A stretch of DNA of 45,151 nt from Anoxynatronum buryatiense (GTDB taxonomy: Bacteria > Bacillota > Clostridia > Peptostreptococcales > Tindalliaceae). This document shows, one piece after another, positions 25,482 to 34,319 of the stretch. Below the pieces are notes generated by a model. That model saw only the letters and a list, made by a program, of their open reading frames with translations. It was not told where the DNA came from and ran no database searches. Position 1 is the stretch's first letter. Every line of letters begins with the position of its first letter. The stretch lies in contig NZ_FXUF01000022.1 in NCBI RefSeq assembly GCF_900182905.1, positions 1 to 45,151 on the forward strand, written 5' to 3'. A program made the translations under genes and the position numbers.

Positions 25482-26534
25482 TCAGCCTCCCATATAGTTT
25501 GATCGCCGCCGCAGCAAGAACAGTAAATAAGGTGCTCCCAGAATGGCGGTAATGATGCCGATGGGCACTTCCCCTGTGGAGATGGTGCGGGCAAGGGTAT
25601 CGCAGATCACCAGAAAAATACTTCCCATGATGGCTGCCAGAGGAATTAAAAAACGATGATCAGGGCCAACAATCAGCCGGGCCGCGTGTGGGAGCATGAG
25701 CCCCACCCAACCGATGATTCCAGTGAGAGACACAGAAATAGCAGTTATGGCCGTTGCTGTCACCATCAAAACAGCTTTTGTTCTTTCTGTATGAATGCCC
25801 AGGGTTTTGGCCTCTGTTTCTCCCAGAGATAATACGTTCAGTTTCCACGCGTTCATCCACAATAGCAACACCCCCACCGCCACAACGGGTAAGATGGTTT
25901 TGATATCTGACCAGGTGGCCTGGTACAGCCCGCCCATAAGCCAAAAGACCAGTCGTCGCAATTGTTCTTCGGTGCCGATATATTGAAAAATCGATACCAT
26001 GGCCGAAAAAAGGGAGCTGATGATCACACCTGAAAGAATCAGGGTCACCAGCGGCGTTTCACCATTCATTCTGGCAACGCTGTAGGTGGCTGTCACCGCC
26101 AGCATCCCAAAGAAAAACGCCAACAGCTGAAGGGAGTAGGGAAATTCAAAGAGAATGGCCAAAGCTGCTCCAAAGGCGGCGCCGGAGGAGACTCCCAGAA
26201 TGTAGGGTTCGATGAGGGGATTTCGAAAAATTCCCTGATACACCGCTCCGCTGGAGGCCAGCGCTGCCCCCACGGTCACTGCCAGCAGAATGCGGGTCAG
26301 TCTGATATCCCACACGATGGTGCCTGCCATTCCGTTGGGAACAGGCACTCTCCATAGCTTGTGCCTTAAAATCTGAAAAACCTCTCTGGGATCAATGAAG
26401 TAGGCTCCAATGCAGAGAGAGGCTGCCATGACCAGTACCAGCAACAGCCCCATCGTGCCAATAAGCTTCTTTTTATTCTGATTGTTAAAGGAGATTTTTT
26501 TTGGTGCTTTATAAATTTTCTGAGAGACTTTCAT
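25482..26534 (-). CDS. btuC: FecCD/BtuC-type ABC permease
   Basis: A polytopic membrane protein of 350 residues, about nine to ten helices. Family blocks are RLTRILLAVTVGAALASSGA, YQGIFRNPLIEPYILGVSSG, GIIGWVGLMLPHAAR (which contacts the ATPase) and TGEVPIGIITAILGAPYLLF. GAGGAG lies about 10 bases before the ATG at 26534; a GTG at 26552 overlaps that site and is less likely. It sits between the binding-protein and ATPase genes in one operon. Confidence 0.9.
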   Translation of the reverse strand: MKVSQKIYKAPKKISFNNQNKKKLIGTMGLLLVLVMAASLCIGAYFIDPREVFQILRHKLWRVPVPNGMAGTIVWDIRLTRILLAVTVGAALASSGAVYQGIFRNPLIEPYILGVSSGAAFGAALAILFEFPYSLQLLAFFFGMLAVTATYSVARMNGETPLVTLILSGVIISSLFSAMVSIFQYIGTEEQLRRLVFWLMGGLYQATWSDIKTILPVVAVGVLLLWMNAWKLNVLSLGETEAKTLGIHTERTKAVLMVTATAITAISVSLTGIIGWVGLMLPHAARLIVGPDHRFLIPLAAIMGSIFLVICDTLARTISTGEVPIGIITAILGAPYLLFLLRRRSNYMGG

Positions 26535-26559
26535 GCTGGACAATCTCCTCACCCGATGT

Positions 26560-27744
26560 TTAGTTGACTTCTACGATGGCAGTGTATTGCTGGGCTTCGA
26601 TGGCCTTCAAGGCTTCTTCTCTGGTCATACCGTAATCCTGCATGTACATGTTCACTTCTTCCGCTTCCAGGTCAATGTCTTCAAAAAGTTCAGGATAAAT
26701 GGTTTTGGCCATTTTCAGAAGTGCCACAGGTGTTTCAATGGTTGCCCGCCATTCTTCATATCCCAGACTAATGAACCTGTCATTTTCAATGGCCTGCAGG
26801 TGTTGTACATTGCCCCAGTTGAGACCTGCCTGTCTGCCCTCCCGAACCACCGCAGGGTCCAGGTAGCCGTCGTGTCCGTGGATAATCAAGACATCAGGAT
26901 CCAGCTTCAAGAGCTGCTCTTCTGATATCTTGACAAAGTCACCGCCTTCAATGAGATTGTTGGCATTGATGATTTCTGTTAAAAAATAAGATTGGATGCT
27001 TTTGGTGCCCATCACATTGTCCATGGTGGCAAAAATCACCACATCGGCTTTGTCTGCTGCTTCTATTCCCTGTGTGCGGCTGCGAATCAAAGCCACTTTT
27101 TCATCCATTCGCTGAATCAGAGCTGCCGCTTCCTCCTGTTTTTGGAACACTTCTCCCACCAGACGCACATGCTCCCAGGCCGTGTCGATGTGTGGCTCTT
27201 CAAAGCAAGAGGGGGACAGGAAGGTGATGACAGGAATGCCCAGCTCTTCGATTTTGTTGATGGCATCTGAGTGCAGCTCTTTTTCCGACTCATTGGTGAC
27301 CCACAGTTCCATGAAAACCACATCTGGCTTTAAGTTGGCCAGGGTCTCATAGTTCACCCCTGACCAGGCTGACCCGATGTCTGGGACAGTTCCCACCACT
27401 GGCACAACATGATTGCGAAAGGTGTTTTTCTTGGCATAATCGTCTACACCAACAATCATCTCTTGAATGCCAAATATCTGCATGGACTTTGCCGCCAAAC
27501 CCTCCCATTCGATGATGACTGCCGATGTGACTTCTTCTTTTATTTCAACTTCCCGGCCCCACATATCCTGAACGATGCGGGTTGAATTCTCTTGTTCATC
27601 CCCTGTTTCCTGAGGTGCACAACCATTTATGACCAGTAATGCCACGATTGCCAGCAAGATCATCCCTGCCGGTTGCGTCCATTTCATGCCCCTTTTGCTC
27701 TTGGAAAATGGCATGGGGTGATGTTTTTGAAGGCACTTGCTCAT
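26560..27744 (-). CDS. btuF: ABC transporter substrate-binding lipoprotein, BtuF/FecB type
   Basis: A protein of 394 residues. A hydrophobic stretch ends in the lipobox VINGC at about 38-42, so it is anchored outside the membrane. The body is a class III binding protein: WGREVEI near the mature N-terminus, LANLKPDVVFMEL, LLKLDPDVLIIHG. About 25 polar residues precede the signal helix. AAAGGA stands 8 bases before the ATG. It is the first gene after the cobalamin riboswitch, which makes a corrinoid the most likely ligand. Confidence 0.86.
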   Translation of the reverse strand: MSKCLQKHHPMPFSKSKRGMKWTQPAGMILLAIVALLVINGCAPQETGDEQENSTRIVQDMWGREVEIKEEVTSAVIIEWEGLAAKSMQIFGIQEMIVGVDDYAKKNTFRNHVVPVVGTVPDIGSAWSGVNYETLANLKPDVVFMELWVTNESEKELHSDAINKIEELGIPVITFLSPSCFEEPHIDTAWEHVRLVGEVFQKQEEAAALIQRMDEKVALIRSRTQGIEAADKADVVIFATMDNVMGTKSIQSYFLTEIINANNLIEGGDFVKISEEQLLKLDPDVLIIHGHDGYLDPAVVREGRQAGLNWGNVQHLQAIENDRFISLGYEEWRATIETPVALLKMAKTIYPELFEDIDLEAEEVNMYMQDYGMTREEALKAIEAQQYTAIVEVN

Positions 27745-27813
27745 TTGATCAAATCCTTTCAGGTTGAATTGATTTTTCGTGGGTGGTGGCTCATGTTGTT
27801 CCTATTCTCTACT

Positions 27814-27828
27814 TGCAAATGATTTGCA
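27814..27828. promoter_or_regulatory. Perfect 7-1-7 palindrome, Fur-family-like box
   Basis: TGCAAAT-G-ATTTGCA has the 7-1-7 layout of Fur, Zur and PerR boxes but not the Fur consensus. It lies between the riboswitch terminator and the btuF-like start. Confidence 0.4.
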
Positions 27829-27978
27829 TTTAAATGAACGCTTTCATTTTATCATTTACTGCAGATTTGTAAAGTGCCTTTTTTAGCATTTAGATTAAAT
27901 CCATTGCATTTTGGACTTGCCTTCTATACTTATTAATTTGGAAGGACTACCCTCGCTTCACCTGAAAGCAGTCCACGC

Positions 27979-28011
27979 AAAAATCCCTTTGTTCCACAGG
28001 GGAACAAAGGG
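27979..28011 (-). terminator. Riboswitch expression-platform terminator
   Basis: In the minus direction CCCTTTGTTCC pairs perfectly over 11 bp with GGAACAAAGGG and is followed by ATTTTTG. It lies between the cobalamin aptamer and the btuF-like gene. Confidence 0.85.
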
Positions 28012-28080
28012 CTATGAGTCGCACAAAATCGCAACGCTAAGCTACCTTTCCCAGATCCACGTGGGCATGGCACTACCATC

Positions 28081-28258
28081 GATTACAGGCAGGTCTCCTG
28101 GCTTGAGCTTCTTCATTGCTTTCTCCTTCCCATGCCCTGGGCACAGTGGTGAATGAAAGCAACTCTTCTCTTACAGTGGCGGGACCGCGCTAGATTTTCA
28201 CTAGACTTCCCTTTTAAGTGATGACCCTCGCGGGCATCACGCCTGAAATCGTATTAAA
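28081..28258 (-). ncRNA. Cobalamin riboswitch
   Basis: On the minus strand the leader has the conserved elements in order: AAAAGGGAAGT, GTGAAAATC, the CCGCCACTGTAA core, and the B12 box GCCAGGAGACCTGCC (28081-28104 region) ending in TGTAATC. A terminator follows at 27979-28011, and a promoter precedes at 28273-28301. It should shut off the downstream operon when adenosylcobalamin is abundant. Confidence 0.93.
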
Positions 28259-28272
28259 TTGTCTCAGCACTT

Positions 28273-28301
28273 AGCATATACATATAATATGATATTGTCA
28301 A
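28273..28301 (-). promoter_or_regulatory. Promoter of the corrinoid-uptake operon
   Basis: On the minus strand perfect TTGACA (28296-28301), 17 bp, TATGCT (28273-28278). It sits just upstream of the aptamer and just after the end of the 28310-29383 gene. Confidence 0.75.
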
Positions 28302-28309
28302 CGCGATTC

Positions 28310-29383
28310 TTATCTTCCCATCAGCTGCGACAAATCGATTTCATCGATGGTTTCACCGCTGCGCAGCCGATGACGATAGGACAGCATCAGCTCATCCAGC
28401 TGCTGCAGGGGCGCAATGTTCTGCTGCTCCTGCACCGTGGTTGTCACCACCTTTTGAATGGCACCATGGCGCAGTACCAGGCGTTTGGAACCCATGAGAG
28501 CCAGCACGGGATCATGGGTGGACATGAGGATGATTTTCTCCCGGCTGACCAGCAGGTCAAGGGCCTTTTTCCGGTCGATGCCGGCATTTTCGATTTCATC
28601 AATGAGCACAATGGGAGAAGTGCTGAGAAAAGCCGTATCGGCAATCATCAGCGCCCGGGACTGGCCGCCGCTGAGAGCGGTGACGGGGGTATCCCAATAA
28701 AACATTTCCCCTGCCAGGGCGTTGGCCTGTTCGGTGATTTCTTTCACCTTTGCCGCCACTTCAGGCTTGGGAATCATGCGGCTTTCGGCGTGCATTTCAA
28801 TGAACTCGCTGACGGAGAGGTCCATGATGAAGTTCATATTCTGGGATAACTGGGCCACCAGCTTATGTTCCAGTGAAAAACGCCAGGATTTGTCAGGCAC
28901 CTGCCCATTGATGAAGATGTGCCGTTTGGTGGGAGTGTCTCCCTGGGCCATCCATTCAATGTCGGCCAGCAGGCGGCTTTTTCCTGAGCCAGTGGGACCC
29001 ACAATGCAGACGATTTCGCCCTGATGAATGGTCACGGTGACGGCTTCCGGCTGACCATGCTTGTTTTGCCCCCCTGCAATGGTCACGGAAGACACCTGCA
29101 ACTGGTTGCCGGCCTGCAGGGTTTTCATGTGATCAAGATAGCAGGCCAGCTGGTTCACCAGGTCTTCCCTGTCGATGCCCAGGTCTTCCAGCAGCTCCTC
29201 CTCCAATTGATGCAGGTAATGCTGCAGGGTGATGCCTTTCGTGGGATGGGGGAGGCCGGCGGCTTCAAAGAAGCCGGTTGTATGGGTATCGTCGGCGAAG
29301 ATTGTTTGGAGGGACAGGGAATGGCCGGCTGTTGTTTGAGTTGATGCCTGATCTGATTGAGGATTTTTCTTTGCGGCAGGCAT
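28310..29383 (-). CDS. Permease-less ABC ATPase with an extra N-terminal domain (module copy 1)
   Basis: A protein of 357 residues. About 95 acidic N-terminal residues (FFEAAGLPHPTKGITLQHYL, then LGIDREDLVNQLACYL) are absent from the paralogue at 36578-37348. The ATPase part has Walker A GPTGSGKS, Q-loop QLSQNMNFIMDL, signature LSGGQSR, Walker B IVLIDEIENAG and H-loop STHD. The LSGGQSR and DEIENAG forms, and the lack of a dedicated permease for it, set it apart from importer subunits. It is the last of eight genes in one orientation and follows the GTPase by 82 bases. The substrate is unknown. A soluble role in metal or cofactor handling is inferred from the partner genes. Confidence 0.8.
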   Translation of the reverse strand: MPAAKKNPQSDQASTQTTAGHSLSLQTIFADDTHTTGFFEAAGLPHPTKGITLQHYLHQLEEELLEDLGIDREDLVNQLACYLDHMKTLQAGNQLQVSSVTIAGGQNKHGQPEAVTVTIHQGEIVCIVGPTGSGKSRLLADIEWMAQGDTPTKRHIFINGQVPDKSWRFSLEHKLVAQLSQNMNFIMDLSVSEFIEMHAESRMIPKPEVAAKVKEITEQANALAGEMFYWDTPVTALSGGQSRALMIADTAFLSTSPIVLIDEIENAGIDRKKALDLLVSREKIILMSTHDPVLALMGSKRLVLRHGAIQKVVTTTVQEQQNIAPLQQLDELMLSYRHRLRSGETIDEIDLSQLMGR

Positions 29384-29465
29384 GGTCTCCGCACCACCTT
29401 TCTTAAAAAGCTATGGTGAAAAATGATAAAAGCAGGATTTACCCGGAGTTTGTGCCGGGTGGCAG

Positions 29466-30155
29466 CTATTTGTGAAACTGCATTTTCCGCACATTTCCCA
29501 TCTGAAAATCAGCGCCGATTTTCACTTCTCCCAGGCAGTAGGAGCAGAGGGCGGCGGGCATGGAGAACCGCAGCCGTTTGCCACTGAGGGTTTTCACTTC
29601 ATCGGCTGCCTGCAGCAGTGTGGCGGCTTCTTCGGCTCCCTGCCCGGTGATGCCGTTCACATGCACAATATGTGCCCGGGGATTGGCCTGGCGTACCCGG
29701 AAGGCGAAGACTTCTTTTTCTGCCTGGGAAACAATGTCGTACTTGGTGATGATCACCACGTCTGCCAGTTTCAGCATGGGACCGATTTTCTGGGGGGTGT
29801 TCACTCCCATGAGGTTGTCGATGACGCACACGCCCATCACCTCTTTGATATGGGGAGAGCACCGGTTGCACAGGCCGGCGCTTTCGTTAAAGAGGATGTC
29901 CAGTCCCTGGGACTGGCCCCATTGGAAGCAGGCTTCGATGTTGCTGATGAAAAAATGATCGGGGCATAAGTTGCCTGACAGGCCCACTTTCACGGGAATG
30001 CCTGCTTTGGTATAGAGCTTGTCATCGTTGGTGGTGAGGCAGTCCATTTTCACCACTCCCACGCCGATGCGCTGACGCTGCATGCTTTTGCAGACGTTGA
30101 TGATCACCGAGGTTTTTCCCGAAGAGGGCGGGCCTGATACGGTGACTAATCGCAT
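29466..30155 (-). CDS. HypB/UreG-like GTPase with Cys motifs (module copy 1)
   Basis: A SIMIBI-class GTPase of 229 residues. P-loop GPPSSGKTSV (about 8-17), NESAGLC at the switch region, and TKYD for guanine selection. Cys motifs are DCLTTND, GNLCPDHFF, GLCNRCSP and CSYCLGE; in HypB and UreG, Cys and His at matching places bind nickel. Its start overlaps the end of the binding-protein gene by 10 bases, and GAGGTG precedes the ATG. The paralogue at 37341-38078 keeps all these motifs. It probably loads or moves a metal or metallocofactor. No hydrogenase or urease gene is nearby, so it is not called hypB. Confidence 0.82.
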   Translation of the reverse strand: MRLVTVSGPPSSGKTSVIINVCKSMQRQRIGVGVVKMDCLTTNDDKLYTKAGIPVKVGLSGNLCPDHFFISNIEACFQWGQSQGLDILFNESAGLCNRCSPHIKEVMGVCVIDNLMGVNTPQKIGPMLKLADVVIITKYDIVSQAEKEVFAFRVRQANPRAHIVHVNGITGQGAEEAATLLQAADEVKTLSGKRLRFSMPAALCSYCLGEVKIGADFQMGNVRKMQFHK

Positions 30156-31153
30156 GAACTCACCTCTCGAAAAGCCTGGACAAACACCTGGTTTGTCTGG
30201 TCTTTAAGATCTTCAAGGGAATGATTGCGAAGAAAATCCCAGCCCAGCCATTTGTAGGTGATTTCCCCGGGCAGCCCGGTGGCGGTATGGGCGTTGACGG
30301 GGGGAAAGCCCACGCCGGAGAGAATGGCCGCCATTTCGTCGCTTGCCAACAACTGGCATAGCTCTGGCATGGTTTTCTGCGCGCCTTGCTTCACAAGGCA
30401 GGTGATGGGGTTGAGAATGGCACCGTCTTCCGGCCAGACCAGGGTCACCTGATCGGTTTCTCGAATAAGCTTTGAGAAGGAATAGGGGATGGCGGCCACT
30501 GCCGGAGCCTCTGCTTTTCCTTTTCCCGCCATTTTCACCATTTGTGCCGGATGCAGGCCCATTTTCAGAGACCGGCCCATCTGCGCCACGCCTTCCATCC
30601 CATGCTCCTGATAGACATTGAGTAAGATCCCTTCGCAAAAATCTTCGTCATTGTGACCGCGAATGGCTACTTTTCCTTCATAGACGGGGTCCAGCAGGTC
30701 TTCCCAGCGCCGGGGCACCGGCAGGTCCTGGTGAAAGGTGCGATCCACCATCAGCAGGGTGGGATTGAACCCCAGCAAGGTATAATGGCCTTCCGGGTCG
30801 AGCACTCCCGCATCCCGCAAGGCCTGGGGACAGTTCTCCTGTTGGTTCAGGGTTTGGTAGACTCCGGTGTCTTTCATGTGGCGCATAAAGTGATGGTTGT
30901 AAAACCCGTTGAATCCTGGAGCAATGAAGATCTCCGGCAGGTCATCGGGGTTTTCCAGCTGATCCACCACTTCAAAATAATCCAGCTGTCGATTGGCATT
31001 GGCCACCACTGCCAGTGTTTTAGATGCATAGGCTGGGTGGGCTTCCACAAACTGGTCAAGGCGTTCTTCAAAGGGAACTTTCAGCGCACAGGGTATCAGC
31101 CCCAGAAAGTTGACTTTCAGGGCGTCCCGAATTTCTTGATGGCTGTCATGCAT
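30146..31153 (-). CDS. Ferric-binding-protein-like protein without signal peptide (module copy 1)
   Basis: A protein of 335 residues with the fold signs of class II periplasmic binding proteins (WEDLLDPVYEGKVAIRGHND, YSFSKLIRETDQVTLVWPED, ILNPITCLVKQGA). The N-terminus is MHDSHQEIRDALKVNFLGLI, with no signal peptide, lipobox or membrane helix, so it should stay in the cytoplasm. The start at 31153 has only a weak ribosome-binding site (GGTGA), and no signal-coding extension is open upstream. The low-complexity tract at 31174-31218 is just upstream. It overlaps the GTPase gene. The paralogue at 35540-36478 is also signal-less, which argues that this is a real property of the family. Confidence 0.8.
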   Translation of the reverse strand: MHDSHQEIRDALKVNFLGLIPCALKVPFEERLDQFVEAHPAYASKTLAVVANANRQLDYFEVVDQLENPDDLPEIFIAPGFNGFYNHHFMRHMKDTGVYQTLNQQENCPQALRDAGVLDPEGHYTLLGFNPTLLMVDRTFHQDLPVPRRWEDLLDPVYEGKVAIRGHNDEDFCEGILLNVYQEHGMEGVAQMGRSLKMGLHPAQMVKMAGKGKAEAPAVAAIPYSFSKLIRETDQVTLVWPEDGAILNPITCLVKQGAQKTMPELCQLLASDEMAAILSGVGFPPVNAHTATGLPGEITYKWLGWDFLRNHSLEDLKDQTNQVFVQAFREVSSCD

Positions 31154-31173
31154 TGATTCACCAGCTTTCTATT

Positions 31174-31218
31174 GTTCTGTTTTTCTGTTTTTCTGTTTTT
31201 CTGTTTTTCTGTTTTTTT
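31174..31218 (+). repeat. TTTTTCTG tandem repeat between genes
   Basis: About five copies of an 8-base unit fill the gap between the permease and the binding-protein-like gene. The further gap to 31298 has TTC-rich imperfect repeats and nothing else that I can identify. Confidence 0.9.
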
Positions 31219-31298
31219 ATTGACTGCCATTGATACCTTCACTAATTCCTTCAATCAATCCTTCAACGAATCCTCTTATTCGTCTTTCCATCATTCCT

Positions 31299-32321
31299 TC
31301 AACGGCCCCGGCCCCGGTAGAGGAGATACAGAAAAAAGGGCGCTCCCAATACAGAGGTGATCACCCCCACCGGCAGTTCCACCGGCCGAAAAACGGTGCG
31401 GGCCACGGTATCTGCCGTTAGAAGGAGCAGCCCGCCCATGAGCCCGGAACCAATGGTCAGATACCGGTAATCATCCCCCACCAGCAGCCGGGTCATGTGG
31501 GGGGCAATGAGTCCCACAAACCCGATGGTGCCGGCCACACTCACCGCACTGCCTGCCAGCACGGCGGCAGTGATCATGATGAGCGACCGATACAGACGCA
31601 CCCGCAGCCCCAGGCTGCTGCCCACTTCTTCTCCCAGCAAAAACAGGTTGATTTTAGGGCTTAGCAGCAGGGCTACCAATACTCCCAGCAGCGTGTAGCC
31701 GGCAATAAGGCTGACGTACGACCACCCCCGGCCAGCGAGGCCTCCCAGCAGCCAGGAATAGGTGACTTCAATATCATCACTGTTGAGAATCATCAACCCG
31801 GAGGTCATGGCATTGAGAAAGGCAGAGACCGCCACCCCCGCCAGCACAATGCTGACAGTGGTGTTCAGCTGTTGATGAAAGGTGAGCCCGTACACCAGCA
31901 GCACTGCCAGCAATGCCCCTGCAAAAGCGGCGGGAGGCAGTAGACTGAGCTTGCCGGGAAAGAAAATCATCACGCTCACCGCCGCCAGTCCGGCCCCGGC
32001 ATTGACACCAATCACCTGGGGTGATGCCAGGGGGTTTCGCAGCACCCCCTGGAGCAACGCCCCGGAAACCGCCAGGTTCACGCCCACCATCACTGCGGTT
32101 AACATGCGGGGAAGCCGGATATTGTAAACCACCTGACGGGCCAGACTGTCGGCATTGGAACCGGTGAAAACACCCAGCACCTGCCGGAAGGTGAATTCAA
32201 CGGTGCCCATCCGCAGGGTCACCATCATCAAAACTGCCAGTCCCAGGGCCATGAAGGTGAGGGACCACATGCGTTTCTTTCTGACTGCGTTCAGCACCTG
32301 TTCAGCTATGGCGGTGTTCAT
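31299..32321 (-). CDS. FecCD-type ABC permease
   Basis: A polytopic membrane protein of 340 residues. Family blocks are RLPRMLTAVMVGVNLAVSGA, LQGVLRNPLASPQVIGVNAG, GTIGFVGLIAPHMTRLLVGD and RPVELPVGVITSVLGAPFFL. It starts 5 bases after the binding-lipoprotein gene. Together with 32327-33352 and 33510-34319 it forms a complete importer for a chelated metal, most likely a ferric siderophore or heme. The Fur-like box at 35269 supports iron. Confidence 0.9.
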   Translation of the reverse strand: MNTAIAEQVLNAVRKKRMWSLTFMALGLAVLMMVTLRMGTVEFTFRQVLGVFTGSNADSLARQVVYNIRLPRMLTAVMVGVNLAVSGALLQGVLRNPLASPQVIGVNAGAGLAAVSVMIFFPGKLSLLPPAAFAGALLAVLLVYGLTFHQQLNTTVSIVLAGVAVSAFLNAMTSGLMILNSDDIEVTYSWLLGGLAGRGWSYVSLIAGYTLLGVLVALLLSPKINLFLLGEEVGSSLGLRVRLYRSLIMITAAVLAGSAVSVAGTIGFVGLIAPHMTRLLVGDDYRYLTIGSGLMGGLLLLTADTVARTVFRPVELPVGVITSVLGAPFFLYLLYRGRGR

Positions 32322-32326
32322 CCGGT

Positions 32327-33352
32327 CTATTCTCCTGCTCCAATGATTTTAGCGGTTCTTCGCAGGGCTTCTTCGTTGCTGATATTGCCGGGAGCAATCT
32401 GAGCCGGCAGTATGAATAGCTGGTTATTTTTCACCGCTGACAGTTCGCTCCATGCGGGGTTGTTTTTGAAGTCTTCCAACAGTTGCTTGTGTTCGTCTTT
32501 GTCGTTGCCTGAGGCTCGAAGCAGCACTATGTCGGGATCTTCGGCCAGAATGGTTTCGGCATCAAAGTCAACCCAGGTGGATTGGCCGGAGCCGGGAAGC
32601 CCCAGGGGAACGATGTTCTCAATGTTCATGCGGTGAAGCAGTGCTCCGAAGAAGCCGGTGGGCTGTGCGGCGGTGACTTTATCACCGATTTCCAGAATCA
32701 GGCCGGTCTCATACCCTAAAGGAGCGACTTTTGCCTGCAACTCAGCTGTGACGGCATCCAGTTGGGCGATGTAGTTTTCCCCTTCTGCCTTTCGGTTCAA
32801 CACTTCTGCCATGAAAAGAATACGGGAGACAAGGGGGTCGTCGATCACCTTATTGGGGTCAATGAACACCACTGCCCCGCTGATTTCTTCCAGCGATTCC
32901 AGCAAATCGGCATGTTGCCGGGTGTTGGCGAAGATTAGCTCCGGTGCCAGAGCGGCAATGGCTTCCAGGTTGGGGTTGTTTTGGTTGGACACGCTGGGAA
33001 GGTCGATACCTTCCTGGCGATTCTTGTACTCTTCCACTTTGCCCACGGGGGTAATGCCCAGTTCAAAAAGTTCTTCCATAAAATTGCGGGTAAGGGCCAG
33101 TACCCGTTCAGGCTGGTCTGGCAGTTCCACTTGCCGGCCCAGGTGGTCTTCGATGGTGCGCCCAGCAGCAAGATCTGTTTCGGCTGCTGCCGCTGCGTCT
33201 CCATCAGCGGCTTCGGCGGAAGACTCGGCAGCAGGTGTTTCTTCCGGTGCCTCAGCTGCCGGAGCCGGTGCACTTGATGTGGTGCCGCAGGCTGTCACCA
33301 GCAGGGTCAGCAGCAGCAAGAGGATCAGTAAGGTTTTTTTCGTTGATTTCAT
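32327..33352 (-). CDS. Iron-chelate-type substrate-binding lipoprotein (FecB/FhuD family)
   Basis: A lipoprotein of 341 residues. The signal peptide MKSTKKTLLILLLLLTLLVTAC ends in lipobox VTAC, followed by an Ala/Glu/Pro-rich linker to about 60. The body has LGRQVELPDQPERVLALTRN, LAPELIFANTRQHADLL and a VDFDAETILAEDPDIVLLRA segment, typical of class III siderophore-binding proteins. GGAGG stands 8 bases before the ATG. It lies between the ATPase gene and the permease gene in one operon. Confidence 0.88.
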   Translation of the reverse strand: MKSTKKTLLILLLLLTLLVTACGTTSSAPAPAAEAPEETPAAESSAEAADGDAAAAAETDLAAGRTIEDHLGRQVELPDQPERVLALTRNFMEELFELGITPVGKVEEYKNRQEGIDLPSVSNQNNPNLEAIAALAPELIFANTRQHADLLESLEEISGAVVFIDPNKVIDDPLVSRILFMAEVLNRKAEGENYIAQLDAVTAELQAKVAPLGYETGLILEIGDKVTAAQPTGFFGALLHRMNIENIVPLGLPGSGQSTWVDFDAETILAEDPDIVLLRASGNDKDEHKQLLEDFKNNPAWSELSAVKNNQLFILPAQIAPGNISNEEALRRTAKIIGAGE

Positions 33353-33367
33353 GTCATTTCCTCCGTT

Positions 33368-33431
33368 CGGTTATCAGTTCTCGGTTGTCGCTTTTTGGTT
33401 ATCAGTTCTCGGTTGTCGCTTCTCGGTTATG
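33368..33431 (+). repeat. Tandem repeat of about 30 bases between genes
   Basis: GGTTATCAGTTCTCGGTTGTCGC occurs twice in a row and starts a third time. A second tract, CTGTGTTCTG three times at 33461-33490, follows in the same gap. Confidence 0.9.
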
Positions 33432-33509
33432 GATTCAATCAGTGTTGTTGATGATACTGGCTGTGTTCTGCTGTGTTCTGCTGTGTTCTGCTGTTTTCCA
33501 TTGTTTGAT

Positions 33510-34319
33510 TTACCCGGCCGCCTTGTTTCGGCGGCATTTTCCAGGCTTGATGCCCGCGGGCACCACCACCGGGTGACAGCAGTGCTGCACCCGGCATACC
33601 TGGGCATGTATGCCATATGCATCATGCATGGCACTGTGGGTAATCACTGTTTCTGGCGGTCCCTGGGCAAAAACCTCTCCCTGCCGCAACAGATACACCC
33701 GGTCTGAAACGGCCATGGCGTGGTTCAGGTCATGAAAAACGGTGATGACGGTTTTATGAAAGGATTCTTTCAGATCCTGAATCACCTCCAATACATCCCA
33801 CTGGTGTTTGATATCCAGATAGGTGACCGGCTCGTCCAGCAAGACCAGCTGGGTATCCTGGGCCAGCACCATGGCAATCCAGGCCCGTTGACGCTCGCCG
33901 CCGGAAAGGTCGGCCACGTTCCTGTGGGCCAGGTGAGCGAGAGCCATGTAGTCCAGCGCCCATTGAACGGTTTCCCTGTCTTGACTGGTCATCATCCAGC
34001 CGGCTCTTTGATGGGGGCTTCGGCCTCTGGCCACCAGCTCCCACACGTTCATGTGCTGCACCGGTTCCTGCCCCTGGGGAAGAAAGCTGAGCTGTCGGGC
34101 GATTTCCCGGCGTCCCAGTTTTTTCAGGGGATCCCCCCGCAGGGTAATGGTGCCGGCATCGGGCTTCAACAGCCCCGCCAGGTTGCGCAGCAAGGTCGAT
34201 TTTCCTGAACCGTTGGGCCCCAACAGGGAGATCACTTCTCCCGGCTGTGCCTGCAGATCGATTTGATGCAGCACCCGCTTTTTTCCATAGGCAAAGTCCA
34301 ATTGACGAACTTCCAGCAT
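33510..34319 (-). CDS. FecE-type ABC transporter ATPase
   Basis: A protein of 269 residues. Walker A is GPNGSGKSTL, Q-loop FLPQGQEPVQ, signature LSGGERQRAW, Walker B LVLLDEPVTYLD and H-loop VFHD. The start MLEVRQLDF is chosen because AGGAGGG lies 9 bases upstream. The C-terminus has an unusual Cys/His stretch (VCRVQHCCH) and a basic tail that may reflect fusion to repeat-rich sequence. It follows the 59-residue gene and precedes the binding lipoprotein. Confidence 0.88.
   Translation of the reverse strand: MLEVRQLDFAYGKKRVLHQIDLQAQPGEVISLLGPNGSGKSTLLRNLAGLLKPDAGTITLRGDPLKKLGRREIARQLSFLPQGQEPVQHMNVWELVARGRSPHQRAGWMMTSQDRETVQWALDYMALAHLAHRNVADLSGGERQRAWIAMVLAQDTQLVLLDEPVTYLDIKHQWDVLEVIQDLKESFHKTVITVFHDLNHAMAVSDRVYLLRQGEVFAQGPPETVITHSAMHDAYGIHAQVCRVQHCCHPVVVPAGIKPGKCRRNKAAG

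Noticed and set aside
29466-30155. Naming the GTPases hypB or ureG
   Set aside because: They share the fold and Cys spacing, but no hydrogenase or urease genes are near, and the Cys motifs (CPDHF, CSYC) are not the classical ones.
30146-31153. Periplasmic lipoprotein role for the two module binding proteins
   Set aside because: Neither start has a hydrophobic segment or lipobox, and the copy 2 start is firmly set by its ribosome-binding site.
32811-33707. Plus-strand frame of 298 codons across the FecB-type gene
   Set aside because: It is antisense to a lipoprotein with a clear signal and family motifs, and its Ser/Ala-rich reading has no known features.
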